Part shown: one piece after another, positions 24,741 to 33,479 of the stretch
How the letters are laid out: the number at the start of each line of letters is the position of its first letter
How positions within the stretch are numbered: position 1 is the first letter of the stretch
Notes under the pieces: generated by a model
What the model saw: the letters and a program-made list of their open reading frames with translations, nothing else
Told to the model about the DNA's origin: nothing
Database searches by the model: none
DNA from: Candidatus Bathyarchaeota archaeon
Lineage (GTDB): Archaea > Thermoproteota > Bathyarchaeia > Bathyarchaeales > Bathycorpusculaceae
DNA length: 64,000 nt
Assembly (NCBI GenBank): GCA_026014615.1
Contig: JAOZHZ010000004.1
Location: forward strand, 364,442 to 428,441
Reading direction: 5' to 3'
Made by a program: the position numbers and the translations under genes

Positions 24741-26428
24741 TTTAATCCCATTTTGGCTTTCTGGAAAACCCGATTCGGGTTCAAGTAGTACTCCCTAATG
24801 ACTTGTGCCACATCAGCGTGTTTGCGGATGTTCTCCTTCACCATCCACTCAAGAACGGCTTTACGATAACGGATTTCACGGTTAATGTCGCTAGGTTCAA
24901 GACCCATTTTCTCCATATGCTTCTGCAAAAAAGGGCTTTGTCCTTTGAAGCTGAATTTGTCGAATTTGGGGTTCCATCGGAAAACTTGCTCCGTTTGAAC
25001 CTCCTGTGACTCTGGCGATACGCCTGTAAGTTCAGTGGTGACGGATGCTCTTCGGGCAGGTTTCCCGTTAACTTCAGTTCGGGTCATAACCATAACGACG
25101 TTAGTCATGGCGATGAGGTTTTTTGGGATATTCATGGGTTCGGATTTTAGGCGGTTTATGACGCTTTCCACAGATTCCGCGTGGAACGTACACATACCCA
25201 GATGCCCTGTTGCCATGGCTTGAAAAAGCGTGTAAGCTTCTTCTCCACGCACTTCACCCACAATAATGTAGTCTGGTCTCTGACGCATTGCAGCTCGAAG
25301 CAGGTCAAACAAAGTTATGGAGCTGCTGCTTTTGGTACCGCCCTTAAAATCCGCTCTCACAACCGAAGGAATCCAGTTTTCATGAGCCAAATTCAACTCC
25401 TGAGTGTCCTCGACGCTGATAATTTTCATTTCAGGCTTAATGAACATCGATAGGCAGTTGAGTATGGTTGTTTTTCCGCACGCTACGCCGCCTGCAACTA
25501 GCACTGAGGCACGGTTTTCGATGATGTACCACAGGTAAGCTGCCATCTCGGAGCTGAGAGTGTTAAAGGCGATTAGGTCAGAGATTGTTAAGGGGTCGGC
25601 TTTGAAGCGTCGGATGGTGAAAGTTGAGCCCCTACGAGTGATTTCTTTGCCGAAAGTTAGTTGAATGCGGCTGCCTTCAGGAAGAGACGCATCCAGAATA
25701 GGGGAAGCAACCGAAACGTTTTTGCCTGCCAAGTAAGCCAACCGCACAATGAACGAATCCAACTCGGCTTCGTCACCAAATTTTATGTTGGTGGGCATGG
25801 ACTCGTACTGCCGATGCCAAACGTACAACGGAACGTTTACGCCATCAGCGGATATGTCCTCAATTAAATGGTCTCTCATGAGGGCATCAATTTTTCCATA
25901 CCCAATGAAGTCCCGTACAATGTAGTAGACAAGTTTATCGACGGCTGCGGGCAAGATTTTGAGGCGGTACCGTTTCACAGTTTCCGCGATTTTACGCTGC
26001 AGATACTGCTCTGCCTTTTCTGGGCTTTCAATTTCTTTGAAGTTGACATCAAGTTCTTCCATGAGGAACTTTTTCAGTTCCGCAAGCCGCTGGGTCTCCT
26101 CTGTTGTTAAGGTGGGTTCTATAATTTCGTAGCTGGTTTTGTGCGTTTCAGGGTCCTTCACAATAGCTGCGTAAACGTAAGGTTCCTGTACAGGGTAAAC
26201 CTCTTTACAGGATGTTTGTCTTCGAGCCTCACAGACGTTGCTTGCCGCTAAAGCAGCTTCATTTAAAACATCCTTTGCCTTCGCGGTTTGCTTAAACTTC
26301 GTTTGGATTCCCCTTTCTAAACGTATAGTTAATCGTGTTTCAAGAATTGGGTGTGTAGCGAGTATTAATAAACTGTATGTATTGCTGATAAGGCATAGAA
26401 ATCCACAAACGCCGTAAAGCAACTTCAA
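24737..26428 (-). CDS. Type II/IV secretion ATPase of a pilus system (TadA/CpaF-like)
   Basis: A GspE/VirB11-family motor ATPase that powers pilin assembly. Residues about 105-300 form the N-domain (VRDFIGYGKIDALMRD, DGVNVPLYVWHR), Walker A is GGVACGKTT (313-321), Walker B region follows (KIISVEDTQELNL), then the Asp-box-like RADFKGG and RQRPDYIIVGEVRGEEAY, and HAESVESVINRL. The first 40 residues of this reading frame look like a spurious hydrophobic extension: it begins with TTG near the stop of the glycosidase gene and a TATA-like sequence lies inside it, but no later ATG or GTG exists before residue 90, so the true start is uncertain. Confidence 0.88.
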   Translation of the reverse strand: MKLLYGVCGFLCLISNTYSLLILATHPILETRLTIRLERGIQTKFKQTAKAKDVLNEAALAASNVCEARRQTSCKEVYPVQEPYVYAAIVKDPETHKTSYEIIEPTLTTEETQRLAELKKFLMEELDVNFKEIESPEKAEQYLQRKIAETVKRYRLKILPAAVDKLVYYIVRDFIGYGKIDALMRDHLIEDISADGVNVPLYVWHRQYESMPTNIKFGDEAELDSFIVRLAYLAGKNVSVASPILDASLPEGSRIQLTFGKEITRRGSTFTIRRFKADPLTISDLIAFNTLSSEMAAYLWYIIENRASVLVAGGVACGKTTILNCLSMFIKPEMKIISVEDTQELNLAHENWIPSVVRADFKGGTKSSSSITLFDLLRAAMRQRPDYIIVGEVRGEEAYTLFQAMATGHLGMCTFHAESVESVINRLKSEPMNIPKNLIAMTNVVMVMTRTEVNGKPARRASVTTELTGVSPESQEVQTEQVFRWNPKFDKFSFKGQSPFLQKHMEKMGLEPSDINREIRYRKAVLEWMVKENIRKHADVAQVIREYYLNPNRVFQKAKMGLK

Positions 26429-26449
26429 ACAGCAACGAACAAGAGAGGT

Positions 26450-27802
26450 TCAGCGTCGCTGTTTCAACATAACAAGACTAACTAACACTAACACTACAAC
26501 ACCTACAATTGCTAGGTAAACATAGCTTGGAGACAACACGGTGTCTGTTGAGGGAGGCAGTGAAGCTGTTGGTGTTAGCTGCTGGGTCGGGGATGGGCTG
26601 ACTGGCGAGGAAGGCGATGGACTCAAGCGTGACGTGGGGGTGTTTAGCCAGTCTGATGGGATGAGTCGAGTATCGTTCCAGTGTACAACTGTACCGTACC
26701 CCAGTGAACTAACTGGCAGGTTTTCATCGGGATATATAATGTCCAGTTTGTGTTCACACACCTGTAACAAGCTAGCCACACTCATGCTGATGACAGTTGC
26801 AATCTCGTCAGCTTCCCAGAAGCCCCAGATTTTATCTTTAGGTCCCCGAAAACCGTAAGCATAATGCTCAGGAAGCACATACGCCGTTCTCTCGCTTACA
26901 GAACTAATCGTTCGGGGGTTATCTTGAATGTACTGCCAGAACCGCTCCATAGCATCAAAATGTTCCTGCTGCAAAATTCCCGCCGTCCAGTCCTCGTTGC
27001 TGTCAAAAACTATGATGTATTTGGCGCCGCTTTCATAAGCCAAAATCATATCATCATAAAGCTCTGGACCTGACTCAATGTACGGCGGATGAGTGTAAGT
27101 CCAAGCAATCATAACACCCCAATCTTTATTCTGAACCGCAGCTGCCCCCCTACACAGCGCCACATTTATCTGCCTGCTGTAGTTCCAGCCGAACTCCGCA
27201 AAAACCGTGTCATAACCCGCCTTATAATCATACCAGTACAAAGCATAATCAGATGTGAACAGCTGATACTCAGTCGGGTGTACAAAGTTTTGGGTTATCC
27301 CCCAGTGCTCATTGCGCAGCCCCAAATTTGTATAGTTGATGTATTTCTCCGCGGCATCGGTATAGTTTTCTGCTGATTCGACGGAATGGTAATCTGCTTG
27401 GTCAAGCTGTTTTCCGCCTGGTTCATCGTAAAAATAGATTCCTAAGAATTTATCACCCCAGTTTTTTCGGGCTTTATCGAACCATTCATCGGAGGGATAT
27501 GGAGGGTGGTCTGAGTAGACAATGAAGTACAGGTTTTTGTCGTAAACATATTGGCTGATTTCATCAAGTCTTGTGTCATTGTATTCTCCGAGGCATCCGA
27601 TAACGAAAAGATTTGTGTAGGAACAACTTTTGTCAATTATTTGTTTTGTTTCTTCTACGCTTTCGTAAGCAACATCAATACCTACGTAAACGTCAGGAAC
27701 CTCTGCCCCTGAAACTTGCGCTGCAACTCTGGAGGTAAAGCTTAGAATAGGCTGGAAAACGAGCAACGCGACGAACAAAAACACGGCTAACTTGAATCTC
27801 AT
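26450..27802 (-). CDS. Secreted glycosidase-like surface protein
   Basis: A 450-residue exported protein with an N-terminal signal peptide (MRFKLAVFLFVALLVFQPIL), a TIM-barrel-like catalytic domain (GIYFYDEPGGKQLDQAD with a Glu-containing YDEPG, and GGAAAVQNKDWGVMIAWTYTH) suggestive of a glycoside hydrolase, a Pro/Ser/Thr-rich linker (about 385-420) and one C-terminal helix (YVYLAIVGVVVLVLVSLVML). About eight N-glycosylation sequons are visible. Substrate unknown. It ends 21 bases before the pilus ATPase frame on the same strand, so it may be expressed with the pilus. Confidence 0.6.
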   Translation of the reverse strand: MRFKLAVFLFVALLVFQPILSFTSRVAAQVSGAEVPDVYVGIDVAYESVEETKQIIDKSCSYTNLFVIGCLGEYNDTRLDEISQYVYDKNLYFIVYSDHPPYPSDEWFDKARKNWGDKFLGIYFYDEPGGKQLDQADYHSVESAENYTDAAEKYINYTNLGLRNEHWGITQNFVHPTEYQLFTSDYALYWYDYKAGYDTVFAEFGWNYSRQINVALCRGAAAVQNKDWGVMIAWTYTHPPYIESGPELYDDMILAYESGAKYIIVFDSNEDWTAGILQQEHFDAMERFWQYIQDNPRTISSVSERTAYVLPEHYAYGFRGPKDKIWGFWEADEIATVISMSVASLLQVCEHKLDIIYPDENLPVSSLGYGTVVHWNDTRLIPSDWLNTPTSRLSPSPSSPVSPSPTQQLTPTASLPPSTDTVLSPSYVYLAIVGVVVLVLVSLVMLKQRR

Positions 27803-27890
27803 TACTATCTACTGGAAAACAAAGAGTTAATAACAATTTCCCAAATTTCATTCCAAAAAACAAAAACCCCGCCCACATCAGTTTTCGTAT

Positions 27891-28682
27891 CTAAACGAAT
27901 CCGAAAAGGCTTCGAACGGTAGGGACAGGAACATACAGGAAACCGTAGATGGTCACGATTAGTAGCCCAATGATTATCGCCAGCAACACGTAGTCACCTT
28001 TGTGAAGCTTCAACGCGTACAGATTAGTTCGTTTTTTGGTAGCGCCCCAAGCGCGAGACTCCATAGCTTCCGCCAGTTCCAAACTTCGGCGGATGGCGCT
28101 CACGATGAGGGGAATCAAAACGGGAACGTAGTTGCGAATGCGTTTAAGAAAGTTACCCTTCTCCAACTCTAAACCGCGGGCTTTCTGGGCATCCATTATG
28201 GTTTGGGCTTCCTCTGCCAGCACGGGCACAAAGCGGACTGCGGTGGTGAAGGCGAAACTGAACTCGTAGGGAACATGGCTCTGCTCCAACGCCAAGCCTA
28301 AGTGGTCAGGTGACGTGGTAAGGAAGAACACGGAAAAGGACTCAACAAGCACGACAAAACGCAGAGTCATGGCAGCGGCGTTTTCCAAGTTAGCAGCCGT
28401 CACCGTGAAGCCCTGCGTGAAAAAGTTGCCTGCTATGTTCACAACAAATATGAATACCGCAAGAAAAAGCGCACCCCGAAGCGAACGGAGCCATTGCTTT
28501 TGGACTTTAGCTATCAAAACGAATGGGATTTGCATGGCAAACAGGATAAGCAAAGGGATTATGGAGCTGAACAGAATGGCTGCTAAAAAGACGGCTATGA
28601 CGTAGATGAATTTCATGCGTGGGTCCAAGTTGTGGATGGGCGAGTAGACTTTGCGGAATTTTAAGTCGTCAAAAACACTCAT
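27891..28682 (-). CDS. ecfT: ECF transporter transmembrane protein EcfT
   Basis: A 263-residue CbiQ/EcfT membrane scaffold joining the two ATPases to a substrate-specific S component. At least five hydrophobic stretches (MKFIYVIAVFLAAILFSSII, ALFLAVFIFVVNIAG and others) and the coupling motifs ARGLEL (near 160) and AMESRAWGATKKRT (near 205) are present; two ARG-type motifs in EcfT contact the ATPases. It overlaps the ecfA2 stop by four bases. No S-component gene is visible near here, so it may be a shared (group II) energising module. Confidence 0.9.
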   Translation of the reverse strand: MSVFDDLKFRKVYSPIHNLDPRMKFIYVIAVFLAAILFSSIIPLLILFAMQIPFVLIAKVQKQWLRSLRGALFLAVFIFVVNIAGNFFTQGFTVTAANLENAAAMTLRFVVLVESFSVFFLTTSPDHLGLALEQSHVPYEFSFAFTTAVRFVPVLAEEAQTIMDAQKARGLELEKGNFLKRIRNYVPVLIPLIVSAIRRSLELAEAMESRAWGATKKRTNLYALKLHKGDYVLLAIIIGLLIVTIYGFLYVPVPTVRSLFGFV

Positions 28683-29506
28683 GACCGCCGCCTCCGCTTC
28701 AGCACATCAAGCAGAAGCTGTTTAGCTTCATAAAGGTCTATGACGTTTGCGGGTAACTCGGGCATCTGTAGATACATAAATACTTGGGCAATCTGCGGCA
28801 GAACAATCGAGCTTTGCTCCAGAACCTCTGAGTTGGTAAGTATGTCTTTGCCGACACCGTCAGCCACGATTTTGCCTTCTCGCATAAGAACCACACGCGG
28901 GTTACATTCCGCCACAAACTCCACGTCATGGGTAACTATGATTACGGTTTTTCCCTGCGTCTGCATCTGCATGATGAACTGGCGCAGATTCTCCTTCTGC
29001 TGATGATCCTGCCCGATGGTGGGTTCATCCAAAACCAACACCTGCGGGTCCCAAGCCAAAACACTGGCTAAAGCGACACGTTTGCGTTCCCCGCCGCTAA
29101 GCATAAACGGCGAAGTCTTACGGTACTGGCTAATGCCCAAGAGGTTAACTGCCCACGAAACACGTCCTTCTATAGTTGCTTCGTCGAACCCGAAGTTTTT
29201 GAGGGCAAACGAGATTTCTTCGTCCACTGTCTCGCTGAATAGCTGGTTATCAGGGTTCTGGAAGACAAAACCCACTTTCCGCGCCAACGCAGCCACGCTT
29301 GTCTTGGTTGTGTCTACACCGTCGATGTAGATTTTTCCGCGTGTAGGTTTCAGCAACCCGTTGAAGTGCTTAACCAGCGTGGTTTTGCCTGCACCGTTTT
29401 GCCCCATGATGGCAACGAACTCGCCGTCATTAACCTTCAACGAGACACCTTTAAGGGCTTCAACTCCGCTGGCGTAGCTAAAACGGACATTTTCAACAGA
29501 CAGCAT
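28679..29506 (-). CDS. ecfA2: ECF transporter ATPase, second copy
   Basis: A 275-residue ABC ATPase with Walker A GQNGAGKTT (34-42), Q-loop PDNQLFSETVDEE, signature LSGGERKR, Walker B VLVLDEPTIGQD (region 160-171) and a switch His (VTHDVE). It shares the diagnostic ECF layout of FQNPDNQLF. It overlaps ecfA1 by one base (TGATG) and ecfT by four bases, so all three genes are one transcript with tight stoichiometry. Confidence 0.93.
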   Translation of the reverse strand: MLSVENVRFSYASGVEALKGVSLKVNDGEFVAIMGQNGAGKTTLVKHFNGLLKPTRGKIYIDGVDTTKTSVAALARKVGFVFQNPDNQLFSETVDEEISFALKNFGFDEATIEGRVSWAVNLLGISQYRKTSPFMLSGGERKRVALASVLAWDPQVLVLDEPTIGQDHQQKENLRQFIMQMQTQGKTVIIVTHDVEFVAECNPRVVLMREGKIVADGVGKDILTNSEVLEQSSIVLPQIAQVFMYLQMPELPANVIDLYEAKQLLLDVLKRRRRS

Positions 29507-30354
29507 CAGCGCCCAGTTGCCTCCTTCACTATATCAGCCAACTCGTCGGAAGACAGAGGCGTATCTTTGCTAAGTTTTGCACCTTCCTTTTGCAGTAACT
29601 CATAAAGCAGGGTTGCTTTTGGGATACCTACACCCATAAGTCGGGTTTCCTCGTTGCTTAGGATACTGCGGGTTTCACCGTCGAAGCGCACTCTGCCTTG
29701 GTCCATAATTACGATGTGCCCCGCGTATTTTGCCGTCAAATCCAGACGGTGCTCCACAAGCACGACAGTTAAGCCAAGATGTTTGTTAAGGTCATGAATA
29801 ACTTCAAAGATTTTTTCTGCACTCAACGGGTCTAAAAAGCTGGTGGGTTCATCTAACACGATAATTTCAGGTTGCATGGCAAGAACAGCGGCTATGGCGA
29901 CCCGCTGCTGCTGCCCCCCAGACATTTCATGAGGCGAACGCTCCCGCAAATCGTAAATGTCTGTTAAGTTGAGTGCCCAGTCAACACGTTTACGTATCTC
30001 TTGGCGGTCGTAACCCAAGTTTTCCAGACCAAACGCCACATCCTTTTCTACACTGAGGGCAAACAGTTGGTTTTCGGGGTTCTGAAAAACCAAGCCCACG
30101 GATTTTGCCATCTCGTAGGTGGGATGTTTGGCGGCGTCTAACCCTGCGACTTCGATGTCGCCTTTGATTTCGCCCTGATAAAACTGCGGGATTAACCCGT
30201 TGAAGGTTCGGCACAAAGTGGTTTTTCCACAGCCGCTGGGACCAGTGATGAGAACAAATTCGCCTTTCTCCACTTTCAGGGAGACATCACTGATCGAAGG
30301 TTTAGTGGCGCCTGGGTAAGTGTACGTTAAGCCGTGGGTTTCAATGACAGCCAT
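29506..30354 (-). CDS. ecfA1: ECF transporter ATPase, first copy
   Basis: A 282-residue ABC ATPase, first gene of the ECF operon. Walker A is GPSGCGKTT, Q-loop FQNPENQLF, signature MSGGQQQR, Walker B IIVLDEPTSFLD and switch LVEHRLD. I start at ATG 30354 (MAVIETHGLTYTYPG), the usual family start; a GTG at 30378 would add eight residues. The cargo (a vitamin or metal such as Co/Ni) cannot be told from the energising module. Confidence 0.92.
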   Translation of the reverse strand: MAVIETHGLTYTYPGATKPSISDVSLKVEKGEFVLITGPSGCGKTTLCRTFNGLIPQFYQGEIKGDIEVAGLDAAKHPTYEMAKSVGLVFQNPENQLFALSVEKDVAFGLENLGYDRQEIRKRVDWALNLTDIYDLRERSPHEMSGGQQQRVAIAAVLAMQPEIIVLDEPTSFLDPLSAEKIFEVIHDLNKHLGLTVVLVEHRLDLTAKYAGHIVIMDQGRVRFDGETRSILSNEETRLMGVGIPKATLLYELLQKEGAKLSKDTPLSSDELADIVKEATGR

Positions 30355-30401
30355 GCTTTGTGCCCGCCTATTAGGCACACGGTTGATTCATTTAAGAGTA
30401 A

Positions 30402-31397
30402 CTACTCGGTTTTGGATAAGCGCTCTTTCAAAAGACGCAAACAACGCTTCAAAGCCGTCTTCTCATCACCCTTAGCGTTAACACCAGCAGCCATAGCATG
30501 CCCACCGCCTTGCCCCTGCATCAACGCCCCCAACGGCTTAGCAATGTCTCTGCCTAAATGGATACCCGTTTTCTGCGTGAACTCCCGGTTACATCGCATG
30601 CTGACTTCAACGCCTTCACCTTTTTCGCCCGCCACCGCAGCCATATGCACCCCTAAATCCGTACGCGACCGCGCCGCAGAAGCTTGAAAAGCGCTAACGT
30701 GACTCAGGGCGATTATCCAGTTGTTGACGCGGATGATTTTGGCTCGTCGGCAGGCTTTTAATCGGGCAACACGTTCGGAAAAGTCCATGGGTATGGCGAG
30801 CATGGCGAGGGCTTCTTGGGGGTTAACGCCGCTGTCCACGAGGTCTGCGACAGCTTTGAAGGTGGCGGAGTTTGCCAAAACAAAATGCCTTGTGTCAAAC
30901 GCCATTCCTATAAAGAGGGCTTTGGCTTCGTTAAGGTCAGGTTTGAGGTTTTGTTCTTTGTAAAAACCGTGAATTATGTCGCAGGTGCTAGCGGCTTCTT
31001 CATTGGTTACGCAAAGCCTGCAGATTTTTTGGGTTTCAGGGTGCGCGATGTGGTGGTCGACGAGGATAATGGGCGCTGAGGCTGTAACGACTTTTTCCGC
31101 GAGGTGATCCAGCTGCTGCACGGTGTTGGTGTCCAGCAGGGCTATGGCTTGGGCTTTCTCCACGTTTGGGTAAAGGTTAACTGTTATGGGCAGGTACCTG
31201 AACAGGTTCTTGGTTAATCTGCTTACGCCTTGCCCCGTGCCGATTTCAACACTCAAGTGCGGTCTGACCTTTTTGAGGAGCCCCATGAAGGCGTAGGCGC
31301 TGCATACGGCGTCGGGGTCGCTGTTGTGATGGCATAGCAAAAGCACGTTTTGAGCGTGAGTTTCGTCTAAAAGCTGGACTATTTCTTTGAAGGTCAT
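30402..31397 (-). CDS. DHH-family phosphoesterase (RecJ-like/nanoRNase)
   Basis: A 331-residue DHH/DHHA1 protein. Motif I HHNSDPDAV (about 23-31), motif III region with DTN near residue 90, VDHHIAHPE (about 113-121) and the C-terminal DHHA1 glycine motif GQGGGHAMAAG (about 293-303). Family members hydrolyse oligonucleotides or pAp; archaeal stand-alone forms include nanoRNases and the GAN nuclease. No signal peptide, so cytosolic. It overlaps DUF3194 by four bases and follows prefoldin beta, a conserved archaeal cluster. Confidence 0.85.
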   Translation of the reverse strand: MTFKEIVQLLDETHAQNVLLLCHHNSDPDAVCSAYAFMGLLKKVRPHLSVEIGTGQGVSRLTKNLFRYLPITVNLYPNVEKAQAIALLDTNTVQQLDHLAEKVVTASAPIILVDHHIAHPETQKICRLCVTNEEAASTCDIIHGFYKEQNLKPDLNEAKALFIGMAFDTRHFVLANSATFKAVADLVDSGVNPQEALAMLAIPMDFSERVARLKACRRAKIIRVNNWIIALSHVSAFQASAARSRTDLGVHMAAVAGEKGEGVEVSMRCNREFTQKTGIHLGRDIAKPLGALMQGQGGGHAMAAGVNAKGDEKTALKRCLRLLKERLSKTE

Positions 31398-31690
31398 GTT
31401 AGTTTTCTCAGGTACTTTTCTATAGCCTCAAACGCCGCTTTTACGGCTTCATCCACCAGAGCCTTCTCTTTAACGCCTTTCACCTCAGGATACAACGTTA
31501 AATACACTTCAACCGTAAAAGACACAGGTTTAGAACCTTCCGCTTCCACAGTTATGGTTAGGGTTTCAACTTGTTTCTGTTTGACTTGGGAAAAAATTTG
31601 TTTTCTGGCGGCGTTCTCAGCTAACCCGCTGACTGCTTCGATTTGTTCATCTGTCAACTCAGGTATGCCAAGATCCACCAGACTGCTCAC
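31394..31690 (-). CDS. DUF3194 family protein
   Basis: A 98-residue archaea-specific protein of the DUF3194 family by length, charge pattern and position between prefoldin beta and a DHH phosphoesterase. It has an acidic N-terminal helix, a central beta-rich part (TLTITVEAEGSKPVSFTVEV) and a C-terminal helix. The biochemical role is not known. It overlaps the DHH gene by four bases (ATGA). Confidence 0.75.
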   Translation of the reverse strand: MSSLVDLGIPELTDEQIEAVSGLAENAARKQIFSQVKQKQVETLTITVEAEGSKPVSFTVEVYLTLYPEVKGVKEKALVDEAVKAAFEAIEKYLRKLT

Positions 31691-31700
31691 CCCGTCGCGT

Positions 31701-32075
31701 TTAAGCTGGCGGCGGAGAGGACGCAGGACTCAGGTCGGCTTGTAGCTGCGTCTGCAGGTCTTTGAGTTGGGTACGCATGCGTTCTTCTTGGCGCGCCAGC
31801 ACAGTTTGCCTTGTGGCAAGGAGGTCTTTGCGTTCGGTGAGGTCGGCGTTGACTTTGGTTTTTTCTGACTTAATGAGCAGGCTGCCTGCGGCTTTGTAGA
31901 TGACTGAATCATCTGCGATTTTGCCCAACTCCGTCAAGGTCTGGTCAATTTCGGCGGCTTCCATGTCCACTTGCTGTTTCTGCTGCATAATGGTCTGCAG
32001 GGTCTGCTGGAGCTGTTGGAGCCTCATGAGGCGTTCTTGGACTTGAGGAGGTAACTTGGATAGTTCGTCACTCAT
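31701..32075 (-). CDS. pfdB: Prefoldin subunit beta
   Basis: A 124-residue prefoldin beta: two long coiled-coil helices (LPPQVQERLMRLQQLQQTLQ and the C-terminal MRTQLKDLQTQLQ) joined by a beta hairpin (DDSVIYKAAGSLLIKSEK). It forms the alpha2-beta4 jellyfish that passes unfolded polypeptides to the thermosome. A short Pro/Ser tail (SPASSPPPA) follows the coil. First of three genes (pfdB, DUF3194, DHH), a common archaeal arrangement. Confidence 0.93.
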   Translation of the reverse strand: MSDELSKLPPQVQERLMRLQQLQQTLQTIMQQKQQVDMEAAEIDQTLTELGKIADDSVIYKAAGSLLIKSEKTKVNADLTERKDLLATRQTVLARQEERMRTQLKDLQTQLQADLSPASSPPPA

Positions 32076-32216
32076 AACTTGATTCCTTCTGTATTATCAA
32101 GGAGAAACACGCCCAATTAAATAAGCATTATCCACCCTTCACCCATTTTGTTTGTTCGTTTGAAGTTTAAACACCCTTTTTTATTCATTCAGTTGTCTCG
32201 ATTGTGGTCGATATGC

Positions 32217-32226
32217 TTTTATATTC
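32217..32226 (+). promoter_or_regulatory. TATA promoter of the iron/cobalamin-type importer
   Basis: CTTTTATATT (about 32216-32225) would place initiation near 32248, so the ATG at 32227 would not be transcribed and the ATG at 32260 is the likely start of the binding-protein gene. Confidence 0.5.
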
Positions 32227-32259
32227 ATGTCGAAGAGTTTCTCGCGGAAGAAAGTAAAA

Positions 32260-33420
32260 ATGTCCCATAGCATAATTGACAGAAAAGCAGTAACCAAACT
32301 ACAAGCAACAATAGTAATCCTTATCATAGCAGTTTCAGCGGTTGCAGGATCAGCTTATTACTTAACGCTTCCAAACTCACCTTCACCAACGCCAAGTCCC
32401 TCTCCGACCGCGTCACCAACGCCAACTTCGACACCGACTCCGACTTCAACTCCAACGCCCACTATAACAGTCGTTAACTACGCTGGGCGAACCGTGACCC
32501 TTGACAGCCCCATCGAAAGCATCGCCTCAAACTACCCCATCTCCACCGAAGCAATCCTGTTCTTGGGAGGCGAAGACAAACTCATCGGCTGCGACGGCTC
32601 CAACTACGGCAACGCATTCATGAAATCGCTTTACCCCAAGATCGCTGACGCCACAGACATCGGCTACCCTTGGAACCTTAACATGGAACAGATAGTTGCT
32701 TTAGAACCCAGTGTCTTCGTAACAGCAGGCAACAACCAAGAAACCGCGGACCAAATGGCTGAACTGGGAGTGCCAACTGTGTGCTTGAGCTTTGAAACCC
32801 CCGAAGACTTCAACAACGCTTTGACCATAATCGGAGAACTCCTAAACACCCAAGAAGAAGCCTCAACCGCTGTCCAGTACTTCACCTCCATAACACAGTC
32901 AATTACTGACCAAACCCAAAACTTAGCTGACTCAAGCAAACCCACCGTGATGTTCGCCAGTTTCGGCGCCCAAAAGAAGTATGAGCTCCAAACTCCAGGC
33001 GAAGGCATGCTGCAAAATAACATGATAGAAATGAGCGGCGGAATCTCCGTTTCAGCCGACCAACCTGGCGGGTGGAACCAAATTTCCATGGAGCAAGTTG
33101 CCGCTTGGAATCCTGACATCGTGATTGTCACCAGCTACGCGTCCAACGTCTCCACAACTGACCTGAAAAACCAGATAATGTCTGATGATGCATGGAACGT
33201 CACAGACGCCAAACTTAACGGACAAGTCTACGCTTTTGCGCAGGATTGGGAAGCTTGGGATTCCCCAACACCGAAGTGGATACTTGGTTTATGCTGGCTT
33301 GGCACACATATCCAGCCTGAATTGTTCGCTTCAATAGACCTTACTGATACAGCAAGCGACTTCTATGAGACGTTCTACGGCATTAGCTACGCAGACGCAG
33401 GAATTCAAGGCGACGTATAA
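32260..33420 (+). CDS. ABC importer substrate-binding lipoprotein-like protein (BtuF/FecB type)
   Basis: About 386 residues from ATG 32260: an N-terminal membrane anchor (ATIVILIIAVSAVAGSAYYL), a Pro/Ser/Thr-rich spacer of about 28 residues, then the two lobes of a BtuF/FecB fold (VVNYAGRTVTLDSPIES start; LEPSVFVTAGN; AAWNPDIVIVTS). The family binds ferric siderophores, cobalamin or haem outside the membrane; the ligand is undecided. An in-frame ATG at 32227 sits on top of a TATA box and is less likely. Directly followed by the permease start (stop TAA, then ATG at 33421). Confidence 0.85.
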   Translation: MSHSIIDRKAVTKLQATIVILIIAVSAVAGSAYYLTLPNSPSPTPSPSPTASPTPTSTPTPTSTPTPTITVVNYAGRTVTLDSPIESIASNYPISTEAILFLGGEDKLIGCDGSNYGNAFMKSLYPKIADATDIGYPWNLNMEQIVALEPSVFVTAGNNQETADQMAELGVPTVCLSFETPEDFNNALTIIGELLNTQEEASTAVQYFTSITQSITDQTQNLADSSKPTVMFASFGAQKKYELQTPGEGMLQNNMIEMSGGISVSADQPGGWNQISMEQVAAWNPDIVIVTSYASNVSTTDLKNQIMSDDAWNVTDAKLNGQVYAFAQDWEAWDSPTPKWILGLCWLGTHIQPELFASIDLTDTASDFYETFYGISYADAGIQGDV

Positions 33421-33479
33421 ATGAAGAAACTTAAAGCCGCAATTCTGCTGGCTTCCTTGCCCTTCATCTTTTTTTTATT

